A DNA stretch of 64,000 nucleotides from Candidatus Kurthia intestinigallinarum (GCF_003991225.1 NZ_JTFC01000039.1:62001-126000), one strand, 5' to 3'; counted from the stretch's first letter, positions 44,595 to 53,351 are shown. The notes: generated by a model not told the origin, from the sequence alone. Numbers and translations are program-made.

Positions 44595-45035
44595 ATGAAA
44601 TTAACACCGATTCCCATTACAAACGACACTGATTTAGCGCGTTCATTTGCCATTCGAAAAGAGGTCTTTGTTGACGAGCAGCATGTGCCAATCGACGAGG
44701 AAATCGATGCATTTGATGTCATTGATAGCGACTGCACGCATCTCTTAATCGAAAATGACGAGGGCCAGGCAGTTGGCACAGGGCGCGTACGCTTAGTCGA
44801 TGAATACGGTAAAATTCAGCGTGTAGCCGTTGTAAAACCATTTAGACAATATGGCATTGGTCGCATCATTATTTTAGCGCTTGAAAAATTAGCTGCCGCA
44901 CAAGGTGCCACAAAGGCAAAACTCGATGCACAAGTTCATGCGATTGGCTTCTATGAAAAGCTTGGCTACGAGGTAAAATCCGATGTCTTTTTAGATGCCG
45001 GTATCGAGCATGTCTTAATGATAAAAGCGCTCTAA
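44595..45035 (+). CDS. GNAT-family N-acetyltransferase (ElaA/YjcF-like)
   Basis: A 146-residue GNAT protein starting MKLTPIPITND, with acetyl-CoA loop AVVKPFRQYGIGRIIILALE and DAQVHAIGFYEKLGYE. The segment IRKEVFVDEQHVPIDEEID matches the ElaA/YjcF subgroup. ATG at 44595 has AAGGAGG 8 nt upstream; the open frame further up is not coding. Substrate unknown. Converges with the DMT transporter gene. Confidence 0.88.
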   Translation: MKLTPIPITNDTDLARSFAIRKEVFVDEQHVPIDEEIDAFDVIDSDCTHLLIENDEGQAVGTGRVRLVDEYGKIQRVAVVKPFRQYGIGRIIILALEKLAAAQGATKAKLDAQVHAIGFYEKLGYEVKSDVFLDAGIEHVLMIKAL

Positions 45036-45036
45036 C

Positions 45037-45065
45037 AAAAAGCGACCTTATGCGAGGTCGCTTTT
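45037..45065. terminator. Bidirectional terminator between GNAT and DMT genes
   Basis: AAAAGCGACC and GGTCGCTTTT are perfect arms around an 8-nt loop. Confidence 0.9.
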
Positions 45066-45941
45066 GTTATCCACAGCAGCTTGTGGCACGGGTTTTAGCA
45101 ATGTATAAATAATGCCACCAAAAATAAAGGCAATACCGAGTAATTGAAGCCAGCTTGGGCGGAAATTCAAAATGACTACATCCAATAAAATCGCCACAAG
45201 TGGATCAACAAACACGAGCGCCGATGTCACAAGTGCTGGTAGCTTGCGTAAACTATTAAAAAATAAATAATACACAAACCCCGTATGTATAAAGCCCGTC
45301 CCTAAAATATAAAGCCAATTTGTCGTCGACAGCCCCGAAAACTCTGCCATCGATACAATTGGTGCAAGCATAAAAATACCAACAATTGTTTGCAAAAAGG
45401 TCGTCGCATACGAGCTCAGCTGTTGAATATTTTTCCCGATAAACATCGTCATCGCATAGCAAAACGCTGATAAAATTGCCCAAATAAAGCCGGAATTTAA
45501 AAAGTTATCCACAGATTTAAATTGCTCAATCCCAACAACGAATAAACTTCCTAAAAAGCATACGACAACCGCTAGTACTGACTGAATATTTATACGTTCG
45601 CCTAAAAAAAGCGTCCCCATAATCAACACAAAAATCGGCGCTAAATTATAAATCGAAATCGCCGCTGAAATCGACATGGCTTCGAATGCTTTAAATAAAA
45701 ACACCCAGTTCAATACGAGAAACACACCACAAACAAGCGTGCGAATCACTTCTCGACGTTGCCATACCTCGCGCTTCGCATAGCCAAGTAGTAGCCATAG
45801 CCCCCCTAAAAAAAGGGTCGCACAAATACAACGAATAAAAACAAGTGCCTCGGCACTCACCCCTGTCTGACGCGTGAAAAAGCCAATGGAGCCAAAAAGC
45901 GCCATTGAAACAACCATTTGTAAAGCTGCACTCTTATTCAT
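45048..45941 (-). CDS. EamA/DMT-superfamily transporter
   Basis: A 297-residue, 10-helix transporter made of two EamA repeats, with SISAAISIYNLAPIFVLIMGTLFLGERIN closing the first repeat and TSALVFVDPLVAILLDVVIL in the second. The family exports amino acids and metabolites; the substrate is unknown. ATG is preceded by GGAAGGA. Its 3' end overlaps the shared terminator. Confidence 0.9.
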   Translation of the reverse strand: MNKSAALQMVVSMALFGSIGFFTRQTGVSAEALVFIRCICATLFLGGLWLLLGYAKREVWQRREVIRTLVCGVFLVLNWVFLFKAFEAMSISAAISIYNLAPIFVLIMGTLFLGERINIQSVLAVVVCFLGSLFVVGIEQFKSVDNFLNSGFIWAILSAFCYAMTMFIGKNIQQLSSYATTFLQTIVGIFMLAPIVSMAEFSGLSTTNWLYILGTGFIHTGFVYYLFFNSLRKLPALVTSALVFVDPLVAILLDVVILNFRPSWLQLLGIAFIFGGIIYTLLKPVPQAAVDNKSDLA

Positions 45942-45989
45942 ATCCCTAGTCCTTCCTTATATGATTCTTTTTATGATACCGTTTGGCAC

Positions 45990-46024
45990 AAAAAAAGACT
46001 ATGCCTTTTCAGCATAGCCTTTAT
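45990..46024 (-). terminator. Terminator of the 61-residue membrane protein gene
   Basis: AAAGGCTATGCTG and GGCATAGTCTTT arms with a T7 tail on the minus strand. It is the first terminator after kimA. Confidence 0.85.
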
Positions 46025-46027
46025 TTA

Positions 46028-46213
46028 TTATCGATTTTTATTAAATATACTATCGGCTTCACTTTTACCCGGTAATAATAAAATACCGATTGCGAATACG
46101 ATAATACCGGCGTAAAGAGTATACTCCACTGCCGTTGATTGTACGAAACCTAGTGGATGTGTAATCCCTATTAATAAAAGCACTAAGCCTCCATAAAACA
46201 TTAGTAGTCTCAT
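46028..46213 (-). CDS. Small two-helix membrane protein downstream of kimA
   Basis: A 61-residue protein with two hydrophobic segments (about 5-22 and 31-47) and a charged tail (KSEADSIFNKNR). ATG at 46213 has GGGAG about 10 nt upstream. It lies 77 bp after kimA with no hairpin terminator in between, so it could share the c-di-AMP-controlled transcript. No family recognised. Confidence 0.6.
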   Translation of the reverse strand: MRLLMFYGGLVLLLIGITHPLGFVQSTAVEYTLYAGIIVFAIGILLLPGKSEADSIFNKNR

Positions 46214-46290
46214 ATCTCTTTCACTCCCTTAACTTTTTTCATAGGAAATAGACCTACTTTTCTATTGTCCAATAAATACTATATTCCCTG

Positions 46291-48117
46291 TTATTTTCTT
46301 TTTAAACCTACGTGATATGGAACAGTAATAATTGCGACGTCCTTTCTATATAACAGATACGTCCGCAAAAATATCCCCGTTTGATTGTGTAAGGCATATT
46401 GCCAGCGCTTATTCGGTAAAAACTGTGGAATCACAATCGATAGCTGCGCATCCTTATATTTCGCAATTTTTTGGATGCGGTCAATAACCCGTGTCATCGG
46501 CTGCAATAGCGTACGGTACGGTGAATATAGCGTGATGATGCGTGTATCCGGCTGCCAGTTTTTCCACTGCTCCTCAAATTGTTTACAATCGTCCTTTTCA
46601 AAGCTGACATGCACCGCAATAATTTGGTCTGGGTTCAATGACTTTGCATAGTTTAGCGAATGCTCCACTGTACTTGTCATACTCGCTACTGACAAAATAA
46701 AAATATTACCCTGCTTAATATCAATGACATGCTGTAGCTTCATTGCTTCATGTACCTGCGCATAATGCTGATGAATTTTATAAAAAATAAATACCATCAG
46801 TGGTAAAAATACGAGCACCGGCCAAACATGCGTGAATTTCGTTATAAAGAAAATCATCGCTACTGTAAATGAAATCAGTGCCCCAATGAAATTAATCGTC
46901 ATTTTTACACCAAAGCCTTTTGGGCGCTCCCGTAACCATTTCATAAACATTCCTGTCTGTGCCAATGTAAATGGAATAAATACGCCAACCGCATACAACG
47001 GAATGAGGTTGGTCGTCTGGCCGTTAAAAACAAGTAGCAGAATAATGGCACCAATGCCAAGCATTAAAATCCCATTGGAATACCCAAGTCGGTCGCCGCG
47101 CATCTGTAACATACGCGGTAAATAATTATCCTTTGATAAACTTACCGCTAGCATCGGAAATGCTGAAAATCCTGTGTTGGCTGCTAAAATTAAAATCAAT
47201 GCTGTCACAGCTTGAATAACATAATAGAACATACCATGCCCGACAATTGCCTCTGCTAATTGAGACACAATCGTATTGGTTGGTTGCGGTATGAGGCCAT
47301 ATACAAATGACAAATAGACAATTCCTGAAAACATCGCCGCTAATAACAGCCCCATCATCACTAATGTTTTCGTGGCGTTCACCGCTTCCGCTTTACGGAA
47401 ATTCGGTACAGAATTTGAAATCGCCTCAACCCCCGTTAGAGCAGAGCTTCCGGATGCAAATGCCTTTAACAATAGAAATAAGGAAATGCCAGCGACCGGC
47501 GTCCCAATCGACGTATGCACCTGCTCTACTTGCCCAGTTGCGACATGAAATAAGCCCATAATAAGCATGATAAACATCGCACCGATAAATAAATAAACCG
47601 GATACGCAAGCACTGTTGCAGACTCTGTAATTCCTCGTAAATTCAATACCATTAATACAATGACAAATACAATGGATAACTCTAAATTATACGGCTGTAA
47701 ACTTGGAAATGCCGACGTAATCGCATCGGCACCAGCAGATACACTTACTGCCACCGTCAACATATAATCAACAAGCAAAGCCCCACCGGCAATAAGCCCT
47801 GCATTCAACCCTAGATTTTCTTTTGATACAATATATGCGCCTCCGCCCTGTGGATACGCATGGATCACTTGGCGGTACGATAAAATAAGCGCCGCTAATA
47901 AAACAACAACACCCATCGCAATCGGCAGTGAATACCAGAGTGCGGCTGCACTAACCGCTACTAACACAATAAGTATTTGCTCCGGACCATACGCTACCGA
48001 TGACAAGGCATCCGATGATAAAATCGCCAATGCTTTTGTTTTGGACAAACGCTTTTCACTTAATTCTGTTGATTTCAATGGTCTTCCAATAAAAATACGC
48101 TTTAATGACATCAGCAT
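46291..48117 (-). CDS. kimA: KimA-type potassium importer (APC/KUP-like)
   Basis: A 608-residue membrane protein. It has a 12-helix APC core starting SLKRIFIGRPL, with KALAILSSDALSSVAYGPEQI and YPQGGGAYIVSKENLG, and a C-terminal cytoplasmic domain (about 460-608). These match B. subtilis KimA (YdaO), a high-affinity K+/H+ symporter inhibited by c-di-AMP. The ATG at 48117 aligns with known KimA starts and has AAGG 8 nt upstream; GTG 48126 lies in that site. A c-di-AMP riboswitch and terminator precede it. Confidence 0.93.
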   Translation of the reverse strand: MLMSLKRIFIGRPLKSTELSEKRLSKTKALAILSSDALSSVAYGPEQILIVLVAVSAAALWYSLPIAMGVVVLLAALILSYRQVIHAYPQGGGAYIVSKENLGLNAGLIAGGALLVDYMLTVAVSVSAGADAITSAFPSLQPYNLELSIVFVIVLMVLNLRGITESATVLAYPVYLFIGAMFIMLIMGLFHVATGQVEQVHTSIGTPVAGISLFLLLKAFASGSSALTGVEAISNSVPNFRKAEAVNATKTLVMMGLLLAAMFSGIVYLSFVYGLIPQPTNTIVSQLAEAIVGHGMFYYVIQAVTALILILAANTGFSAFPMLAVSLSKDNYLPRMLQMRGDRLGYSNGILMLGIGAIILLLVFNGQTTNLIPLYAVGVFIPFTLAQTGMFMKWLRERPKGFGVKMTINFIGALISFTVAMIFFITKFTHVWPVLVFLPLMVFIFYKIHQHYAQVHEAMKLQHVIDIKQGNIFILSVASMTSTVEHSLNYAKSLNPDQIIAVHVSFEKDDCKQFEEQWKNWQPDTRIITLYSPYRTLLQPMTRVIDRIQKIAKYKDAQLSIVIPQFLPNKRWQYALHNQTGIFLRTYLLYRKDVAIITVPYHVGLKRK

Positions 48118-48167
48118 ATTCAACACCTTCTTTAATTAGAATGTGTCCCTAAGCGCTTGATTGAACG

Positions 48168-48198
48168 AAAAAAGGCAACACCAAATAAAGGAGTTGCC
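48168..48198 (-). terminator. Riboswitch-controlled terminator in the kimA leader
   Basis: Minus-strand GGCAAC (48198-48193) pairs with GTTGCC (48179-48174), followed by TTTTTT. It lies between the aptamer and kimA and would be the off-state structure. Confidence 0.85.
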
Positions 48199-48199
48199 A

Positions 48200-48345
48200 T
48201 CTCCTTATAACGCTTACGAGGTTAGCTGTCGGATTCAGGCCATAAGAGTTAGCCTTACCACAATGTGGATTCACCCCAAGAAGTACAAGACTTCGTAACG
48301 ATTGGTTCCCCCGCGTTTTCACTTCAGCGATTTAGAAACGATATT
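48200..48345 (-). ncRNA. c-di-AMP riboswitch (ydaO-yuaA class)
   Basis: The minus-strand leader of kimA shows the conserved blocks of this class in order: AATCGCTGAAG, GGGGGAACC, TTGGGGTGAATCC, GTAAGGCTAACTC, CCGACAGCTAACCTCGTAAGCG. c-di-AMP binding switches off transcription, fitting a K+ importer that should be shut when K+ and c-di-AMP are high. Confidence 0.93.
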
Positions 48346-48475
48346 TTATTGCTGTTATTCTACGCCCAGCAATTTTTAAAGTAAATCTATCTAAAGTCCC
48401 GACTATTTGAAGGTTTATTTAGACTAAGTAAACGGGAACAGTAAGACAAACAACCTATTAAAGGAGGTTAAGAAA

Positions 48476-48670
48476 ATGTTAGAAACATTAGCATGCACCT
48501 ATGAGAATTTACAACTGCACATACAACAGCTCGTTGAAAGGATACAACAATCAGCCTGTCCTACAGCGCAAAGCGCACTTTATCATGAATTTCAAATTAT
48601 TGATCGACAACTTCAAAAAATTGAACATCAACTTTGTTTCATCATCGAGGAGAAAGATGCTTCAATCTAG
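48476..48670 (+). CDS. Small helical protein of unknown function
   Basis: A 64-residue protein with an excellent ribosome binding site (AAAGGAGG, 7 nt before ATG). It is rich in Gln, Glu and Ile with heptad-like spacing (LQLHIQQLVERIQQ ... IIDRQLQKIEHQL), suggesting a coiled coil; two Cys occur. It is divergent from kimA and its end overlaps the 3' end of the convergent MFS gene by 29 bp. Family not recognised. Confidence 0.6.
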   Translation: MLETLACTYENLQLHIQQLVERIQQSACPTAQSALYHEFQIIDRQLQKIEHQLCFIIEEKDASI

Positions 48671-49883
48671 ATGCTCGCAGTAAAATATAAATCATCACTA
48701 GTAATAGTGAACCCGATATAATAAAAATTAGTGACGCATCAATGTAATCAAATAAGGCACCATAAATAAGCGAGCCAATCGGTCCAATACCAACAGCTAA
48801 TGTTTCAATAATGCCAAATACTCGCCCTCTATGCGCATCGTCTACTTCTCGTTGAATGACGACACCAATTGGCGTATTTGCCCAAATCGACATAGCCGAA
48901 AAAACAAACATCAACAGCATATAATAAATGAATGCTATCGACGTGCTAAAGCCTGCAACCAGTGGAACAGCAATGCATATCATGGCTATGCACATTACCG
49001 TCGCAGCACGTTTTACAAAGCGCAGCGGTCGTACTAAATCCCCGCGCATCGATAAATAAAGAGACGCCACGAGCATTCCAATTGCACCCGCACCTTGAAT
49101 GATACCAACTTGCGTGGATTCAACAGATAATCTTTGCACTAAAACGAATACTAAACCCACACTTATTGCAGCCGAAAAGAAATTAATGCATACTTGTGTC
49201 ATTAATAAGGACTGCACGAGCGGTTTGCTTTTTAAATACACAAAACCACTTCTCATACTCGCCATCATCGATTCTTTTTTCGCTACAAGCCTGTCCGCAA
49301 ACAATGTAAAATTCATCGAAGCCTCTAAGCACAGCGCAATAAAATAAGCGATAAACATGGCCCATAAAAATACCTCCATCGATACAAAGCCGTACATCAT
49401 ACCCCCAATTGTCGGCCCACCAATTGCCCCAATCGAATACGACACCTGATTAAATGCCATCCCCTTTTGCACATTATGCTTACCGACCATATTCGGAATG
49501 GAGCTCGAAAACGCAATACCATTGAAGGCGCCAATCATTGAAAAGATGGCTGTAATCGTATAAATTGCTGCGACCGAAATGCCACACAGCTCCGTATAAA
49601 TAATCAATGCCCCAATCGATGCTGTAATACCTGCCATACTTACTACAACGATTATTTTTCGCGGAAACCGGTCCGCCACATAACCAGCTAATGGTGCAAC
49701 AAGTGCACGTGGTAGCACATTAAACATAATATTCGTCGCAAAACTTAACGCCGATCCCGTCAATTGTAAAATATACAGACTAATCCCAAAGCTAAAAACC
49801 CCAAATCCTAATGATGTTAAGAGCTTGCTGACGAAAAACGTATATAAATTAATCATTGCGCGGCGCTCTATCCATTCATTCAC
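48642..49883 (-). CDS. MFS transporter (DHA3-like)
   Basis: A 413-residue, 12-helix major facilitator protein with the family loop VAPLAGYVADRFPRKIIVVVSMAG between helices 2 and 3 and GPTIGGMMYGFVSMEVFLW in the middle. It resembles the macrolide-efflux/enterobactin-exporter (DHA3) branch. GTG at 49883 has GGAGG 8 nt upstream and is the best start. Substrate unknown. Confidence 0.88.
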   Translation of the reverse strand: MNEWIERRAMINLYTFFVSKLLTSLGFGVFSFGISLYILQLTGSALSFATNIMFNVLPRALVAPLAGYVADRFPRKIIVVVSMAGITASIGALIIYTELCGISVAAIYTITAIFSMIGAFNGIAFSSSIPNMVGKHNVQKGMAFNQVSYSIGAIGGPTIGGMMYGFVSMEVFLWAMFIAYFIALCLEASMNFTLFADRLVAKKESMMASMRSGFVYLKSKPLVQSLLMTQVCINFFSAAISVGLVFVLVQRLSVESTQVGIIQGAGAIGMLVASLYLSMRGDLVRPLRFVKRAATVMCIAMICIAVPLVAGFSTSIAFIYYMLLMFVFSAMSIWANTPIGVVIQREVDDAHRGRVFGIIETLAVGIGPIGSLIYGALFDYIDASLIFIISGSLLLVMIYILLRASRLKHLSPR

Positions 49884-49978
49884 TCATCATTCCTCCTCCA
49901 TACACACAATGATGACAGTGTAAGCGCGCGCACCTTAAAAGTCAAAATCACGATTAAAAATCACCCATTAGCTCAACA

Positions 49979-50520
49979 AGCGTCTTTTGGATACGACATA
50001 TCTATAAATATGTGTCATCTACATGAAAATAAACCCATACTTTTAATAAAAATGTATTCGACGCGTATTTAAACGCAAATAATTATCTTTTCTTTCTTAA
50101 ATACTTACAACACATTGTTAATAGCAATCTTGAAAAGCGTGTCAAAAATGCCCGTCAGAGCCTCTATTTTAACTCCTTTTGTTTAATTTCGGGACTTCTA
50201 ACAGCCTCTTTTTATCCCTGCAAGTTAAAAACAGTTGCTGCTATATCACTTTTAGCTACATCATGAGAATCGGCATATTAAGCGCCTCTTAAACACGCAA
50301 AAAACACCCTTAGTGCACCCGAAAAGGCTGTTTTTAGCCCATTTGGGTCGAAAATAGGCTTTTTTCATTTATTAAAAATGCTATAAATCGATGAACTTCA
50401 TTATGAATAACGCGTTGATTTGCCAGTATTTACTGGATGATTAATAAAAGCATTCTTTTCTCTAAGACGATAGCCACTCATTGGCACTTATTTTAAAATA
50501 TGTCGTATCTAAAACACGCT
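49979..50520. repeat. Non-coding block bounded by 39-bp imperfect inverted repeats
   Basis: The left arm, 49979 to about 50017, and the right arm, about 50482-50520, match in inverted orientation at about 32 of 39 positions, including 12 perfect bases GATACGACATAT (49990-50001; complement at 50498-50509). The 540 bp between contains no reading frame. It looks like a miniature or decayed transposon, though no target duplication is clear. The rest of 49884-50597 shows only AT-rich DNA and the terminator at 50547-50592. Confidence 0.55.
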
Positions 50521-50546
50521 GTCTGACGTAATCGGTCATTTCAAAT

Positions 50547-50592
50547 AAAAAAACGGGTGCAATCAAGTTGATCGCATCCGTCCGTATTTTTT
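50547..50592 (-). terminator. Terminator of the 106-residue membrane protein gene
   Basis: GGATGCGATCAA and TTGATTGCACCC arms, followed by a T7 run on the minus strand. Confidence 0.82.
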
Positions 50593-50597
50593 AAGCA

Positions 50598-50918
50598 CTA
50601 TTTATTTAAAATGAATTGTTTTTTTCGTAATGCTGCACGCTTCCACGCAAATTGGTAAAGCGCTGTCGCTGCTGGGTAGAACAGTACGACGATTACAAAG
50701 AAGCCTGTGACATCCTGCCAAAACGGTGATACTTGCCATACCCCATAACCAACTGCTGCCACTTTCAATACAAATGCTAGCCCAACAAGAAGTCCAAGTA
50801 ACGCACTTCCGATAAATACTAAGTCTTTCCACATTAACATTCGAAACTCTGTGTGATATTCTCTTACGACCACACATACTGAAATTACGATGAATAATAG
50901 AAATAATAGATTTATCAT
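50598..50918 (-). CDS. Small three-helix membrane protein
   Basis: A 106-residue protein with three hydrophobic segments (about 2-18, 30-55 and 68-90) and a basic C-terminus. ATG has GGAGGTG 6 nt upstream and a terminator follows, so it should be expressed. The overlapping 91-codon frame is not supported. No recognised family. It lies 73 bp downstream of the secreted-protein gene in the same direction. Confidence 0.7.
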   Translation of the reverse strand: MINLLFLLFIVISVCVVVREYHTEFRMLMWKDLVFIGSALLGLLVGLAFVLKVAAVGYGVWQVSPFWQDVTGFFVIVVLFYPAATALYQFAWKRAALRKKQFILNK

Positions 50919-50991
50919 TTATTGCACCTCCATCTACTTCTAGTTGTAGTGTACAACAAAGTTGTTAAGCTAACGTAAAAGCTGTTTTAAG

Positions 50992-51717
50992 TTAACGTAC
51001 AGATGTGGCGATTGTTAACAGCCCTTTTGCAGTCGTCACTTTGTCAATCGTCATCACAGCTGTTCCTTTTTGAAGACGTAATGCGTGATTTTTACCAACT
51101 GCATCTAATTGAATCGCACCATATTGATTTGGCGCCGGTAAAAGATGCGTCTCTAAATAATGGACCGTATCTTTTGCTAATGTGACCCCACGTGCATTTT
51201 GATTTGTGTACGTATGAGTCGCTAACGCCCAGCGTCCCTCATTCCAGCTCGTATAAAGCTGTCCGGCACCAGCATCCTGATAGCCTGTGATGCCGTGTGT
51301 TAACGCTACCTTTTGTCCCCCGTATTTACTGTAATTTAAATAATTTACATGTGATAATGCTTCTGCTTTTGTTGTATAACGTTCCATTTGAATGCGTGCA
51401 ACGACTTTTTTTGAAACGGTCGTCAATTTTTTCGCATTCACTGGTACTTTATGAGAGGTTTCGTAAAACACTACTTTGTAATAGTTTTTAGAAACCATCG
51501 TCTTTGCTGTTAAATGTTTCCCGCTTGTTACAGGGATTTTATGCGGTAATGTAATAGGAAGTGTTGTCGTTAATGCATCGTGTACTTGAGCCATTACTTG
51601 CTCTGTTTCCGTTGCCGCTTTTGCCGTAATTGGTGAAACTGGTAACGCTGCCACTGTCCCTATTCCTAATACGCTTGTCGCAGTAACAAATGCTATTTTT
51701 TGAACAAACTTTTTCAT
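50992..51717 (-). CDS. Predicted secreted protein, unknown function
   Basis: A 241-residue protein with a clear signal peptide: MKKFVQKIAFV start, a hydrophobic core, and a likely cut after ITAKA (about residue 35). The mature part is basic and Thr/Lys/Val-rich, with no motif I recognise and no cell-wall anchor. ATG has AGAGGTG upstream. Single gene or head of a two-gene unit with the 106-residue membrane protein. Confidence 0.75.
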   Translation of the reverse strand: MKKFVQKIAFVTATSVLGIGTVAALPVSPITAKAATETEQVMAQVHDALTTTLPITLPHKIPVTSGKHLTAKTMVSKNYYKVVFYETSHKVPVNAKKLTTVSKKVVARIQMERYTTKAEALSHVNYLNYSKYGGQKVALTHGITGYQDAGAGQLYTSWNEGRWALATHTYTNQNARGVTLAKDTVHYLETHLLPAPNQYGAIQLDAVGKNHALRLQKGTAVMTIDKVTTAKGLLTIATSVR

Positions 51718-51800
51718 TTTCGTTGCACCTCTTTCCTATCGAACTATAATTAAAAAATTCCCTTTTCGAGAAAAAATAAAACGTAAAACCTTTAAAACGC

Positions 51801-51842
51801 GAAGAAAGCCACCCTATTTCTCTAAAATAGGATGACTTTCTT
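51801..51842 (-). terminator. Hairpin after the DNA glycosylase gene
   Basis: GAAAGTCATCCTATTT and AAATAGGGTGGCTTTC arms on the minus strand; the T tail is weak. Confidence 0.65.
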
Positions 51843-51856
51843 ATACTTTTTCCAAT

Positions 51857-52357
51857 TTACTCTATATACGTTTTTATGATAGACCAACTTTTCACTTTCT
51901 CCTCAAAACTTTTAATATTCTTCCCTGGTATTGGACTCGTAGAAGGCATTTTATAAAAATGGCGACCTGTTAATACGTTTAAACCAATTCGCTTTTTAAA
52001 TACTTGCTCTGCCTTTCCACCATTAAAAAGCACACATTCAATCGCTGGATATTGTGCTAATAACGTTTCGAAATCATTTGGAACCTCATTACGAATTGCG
52101 GCATCAAGACTTCCTTCACGTTCACAGTATTTAATCGTATCCCATAATCCAATACCATGCTGTTGGAGCCAATTGAGTCGTTCTGTATAATTTTCTGGTG
52201 CGCATTGTTCTAACAACTCTGACATAATCGGCCAAAAATGATTACGTGGATTTCCATAGTACTGCTGCTTTTCAAGAGATTGCTGCCCTGGCATCGACCC
52301 GACAATTAACACGCGCGTGCTTTTATTGACGACTGGCCCTAAAACATTTTCAATCAT
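51857..52357 (-). CDS. DNA-deoxyinosine (hypoxanthine) glycosylase, UDG superfamily
   Basis: A 166-residue member of the uracil-DNA glycosylase superfamily. The motif 1 region GSMPGQQSLEKQQYYGNPRNHFWPI and the C-terminal MPSTSPIPGK match the DNA-deoxyinosine glycosylase group (family 6), which removes hypoxanthine left by adenine deamination. ATG at 52357 has AGAGGTG 6 nt upstream; the open frame beyond it lacks a site. Single gene. Confidence 0.85.
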   Translation of the reverse strand: MIENVLGPVVNKSTRVLIVGSMPGQQSLEKQQYYGNPRNHFWPIMSELLEQCAPENYTERLNWLQQHGIGLWDTIKYCEREGSLDAAIRNEVPNDFETLLAQYPAIECVLFNGGKAEQVFKKRIGLNVLTGRHFYKMPSTSPIPGKNIKSFEEKVKSWSIIKTYIE

Positions 52358-52414
52358 GCTGTTCACCTCTCTATTTATTATAAGTAGTCTATCAGGAAAA
52401 ATCACCGAACATGA

Positions 52415-52705
52415 CTTGCTTTGCGGGTCTGCCCGCTTCCTTCTGTAATCAAGAACATCACTATTTTTTCTTTAGCGGAACGTAAGCTAATTACGCCGTC
52501 GTCCGTTCATTAGCCATGACTCACTTCTTTTACTATCTAGCCTCGCGTGCTTGCTTTTCGAGTCCGCCCGCTTCCTTCTGTAATCAAGAACATCACTATT
52601 TTTTCTTTAGCGGAACGTAAGCTAATTACGCCGTCGTCCGGTCTTTAACCATGACTCACTTCTTTTACTATCTAGCCTCGCGTGCTTGCTTTGCGGGTCG
52701 TTTCA
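52415..52705. repeat. 135-bp tandem repeat, about 2.15 copies
   Basis: Units start at 52415, 52550 and 52685, exactly 135 bp apart, each with CTTGCTTT; the first two are full and nearly identical, the third breaks off after about 20 bp. A shared core reads TTAGCGGAACGTAAGCTAAT. It fills the gap between the glycosylase gene and a GNAT gene. The frames inside (for example 52651-52866) are translated repeats, not genes. Confidence 0.85.
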
Positions 52706-52789
52706 TTCCTTCCTACGTGACGAAGAACGTCACTTGTCAGGAACTAAAAACGCCCGTCAAAGCAGAGCGAGCACGCTCAGCTTTCAATC

Positions 52790-52838
52790 AAAAAAAAATA
52801 GGACCGGCTCGTATGTGTTGTTACGAGTCAGTCCTATC
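52790..52838 (-). terminator. Terminator of the GNAT gene
   Basis: ATAGGACTGACTCGTA and TACGAGCCGGTCCTAT arms with a T8 tail on the minus strand. Confidence 0.9.
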
Positions 52839-52862
52839 TACTATTTGCGGTATCGTCCATTA

Positions 52863-53351
52863 TTAAATCGCCACCAATTGTTTAATTTTGTAGTGCATTA
52901 CGATGACTTCACCTTTAGCGCCCATTGTGCGTACGCCTTCGTCAATAAAGCCACATTTATGATATAACCTTTGTGCTGCTGTGTTGTAAATATTTACGAC
53001 TAGCACAATCTCATTTTTGTCAGTAAAGTTTTGCTCGACAAAGTCAGGTAACATGTTCATGACACGTTTTGCGTAGCCTTTACCTTGATGATGAAAGTCC
53101 GTTGATACGGCACGCAGTAAAATCGCATTCGGATTATCCGAGTATAGTTTGCGTCCCTGGTCTCCATCTAACATTAAGAAGTTAACGATTGCGCCATTAT
53201 CGATTGCGACGATTGGATAGCGATATGGATCATTTTTTGCCATCTCCATTGCTACATCTGGTGCTGTCGTAAAGTGCAATTGCTCCTCCGTTAATGTGTA
53301 ATTTGCAAGCATTTCTCCGTGCTTGATTTCATTGTAAAAGCATAGTTCCAT
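52863..53351 (-). CDS. GNAT-family N-acetyltransferase
   Basis: A 162-residue GNAT protein with acetyl-CoA loop VSTDFHHQGKGYAKRVMNML and NIYNTAAQRLYHKCGFIDEG. Substrate unknown. ATG has AAAGGGG upstream. Its terminator adjoins the 135-bp repeat array. The 267-bp upstream gap is AT-rich and shows no gene. Confidence 0.88.
   Translation of the reverse strand: MELCFYNEIKHGEMLANYTLTEEQLHFTTAPDVAMEMAKNDPYRYPIVAIDNGAIVNFLMLDGDQGRKLYSDNPNAILLRAVSTDFHHQGKGYAKRVMNMLPDFVEQNFTDKNEIVLVVNIYNTAAQRLYHKCGFIDEGVRTMGAKGEVIVMHYKIKQLVAI

Noticed and set aside
50602-50877. 91-codon minus-strand frame inside the 106-residue membrane protein
   Set aside because: No ribosome binding site; the other frame has one and codes for plausible helices.
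52651-52866. 71-codon frame beginning MTHFFYYLASRACF
   Set aside because: It is a translation of the 135-bp repeat, has no ribosome binding site, and runs through the terminator of the opposite gene.
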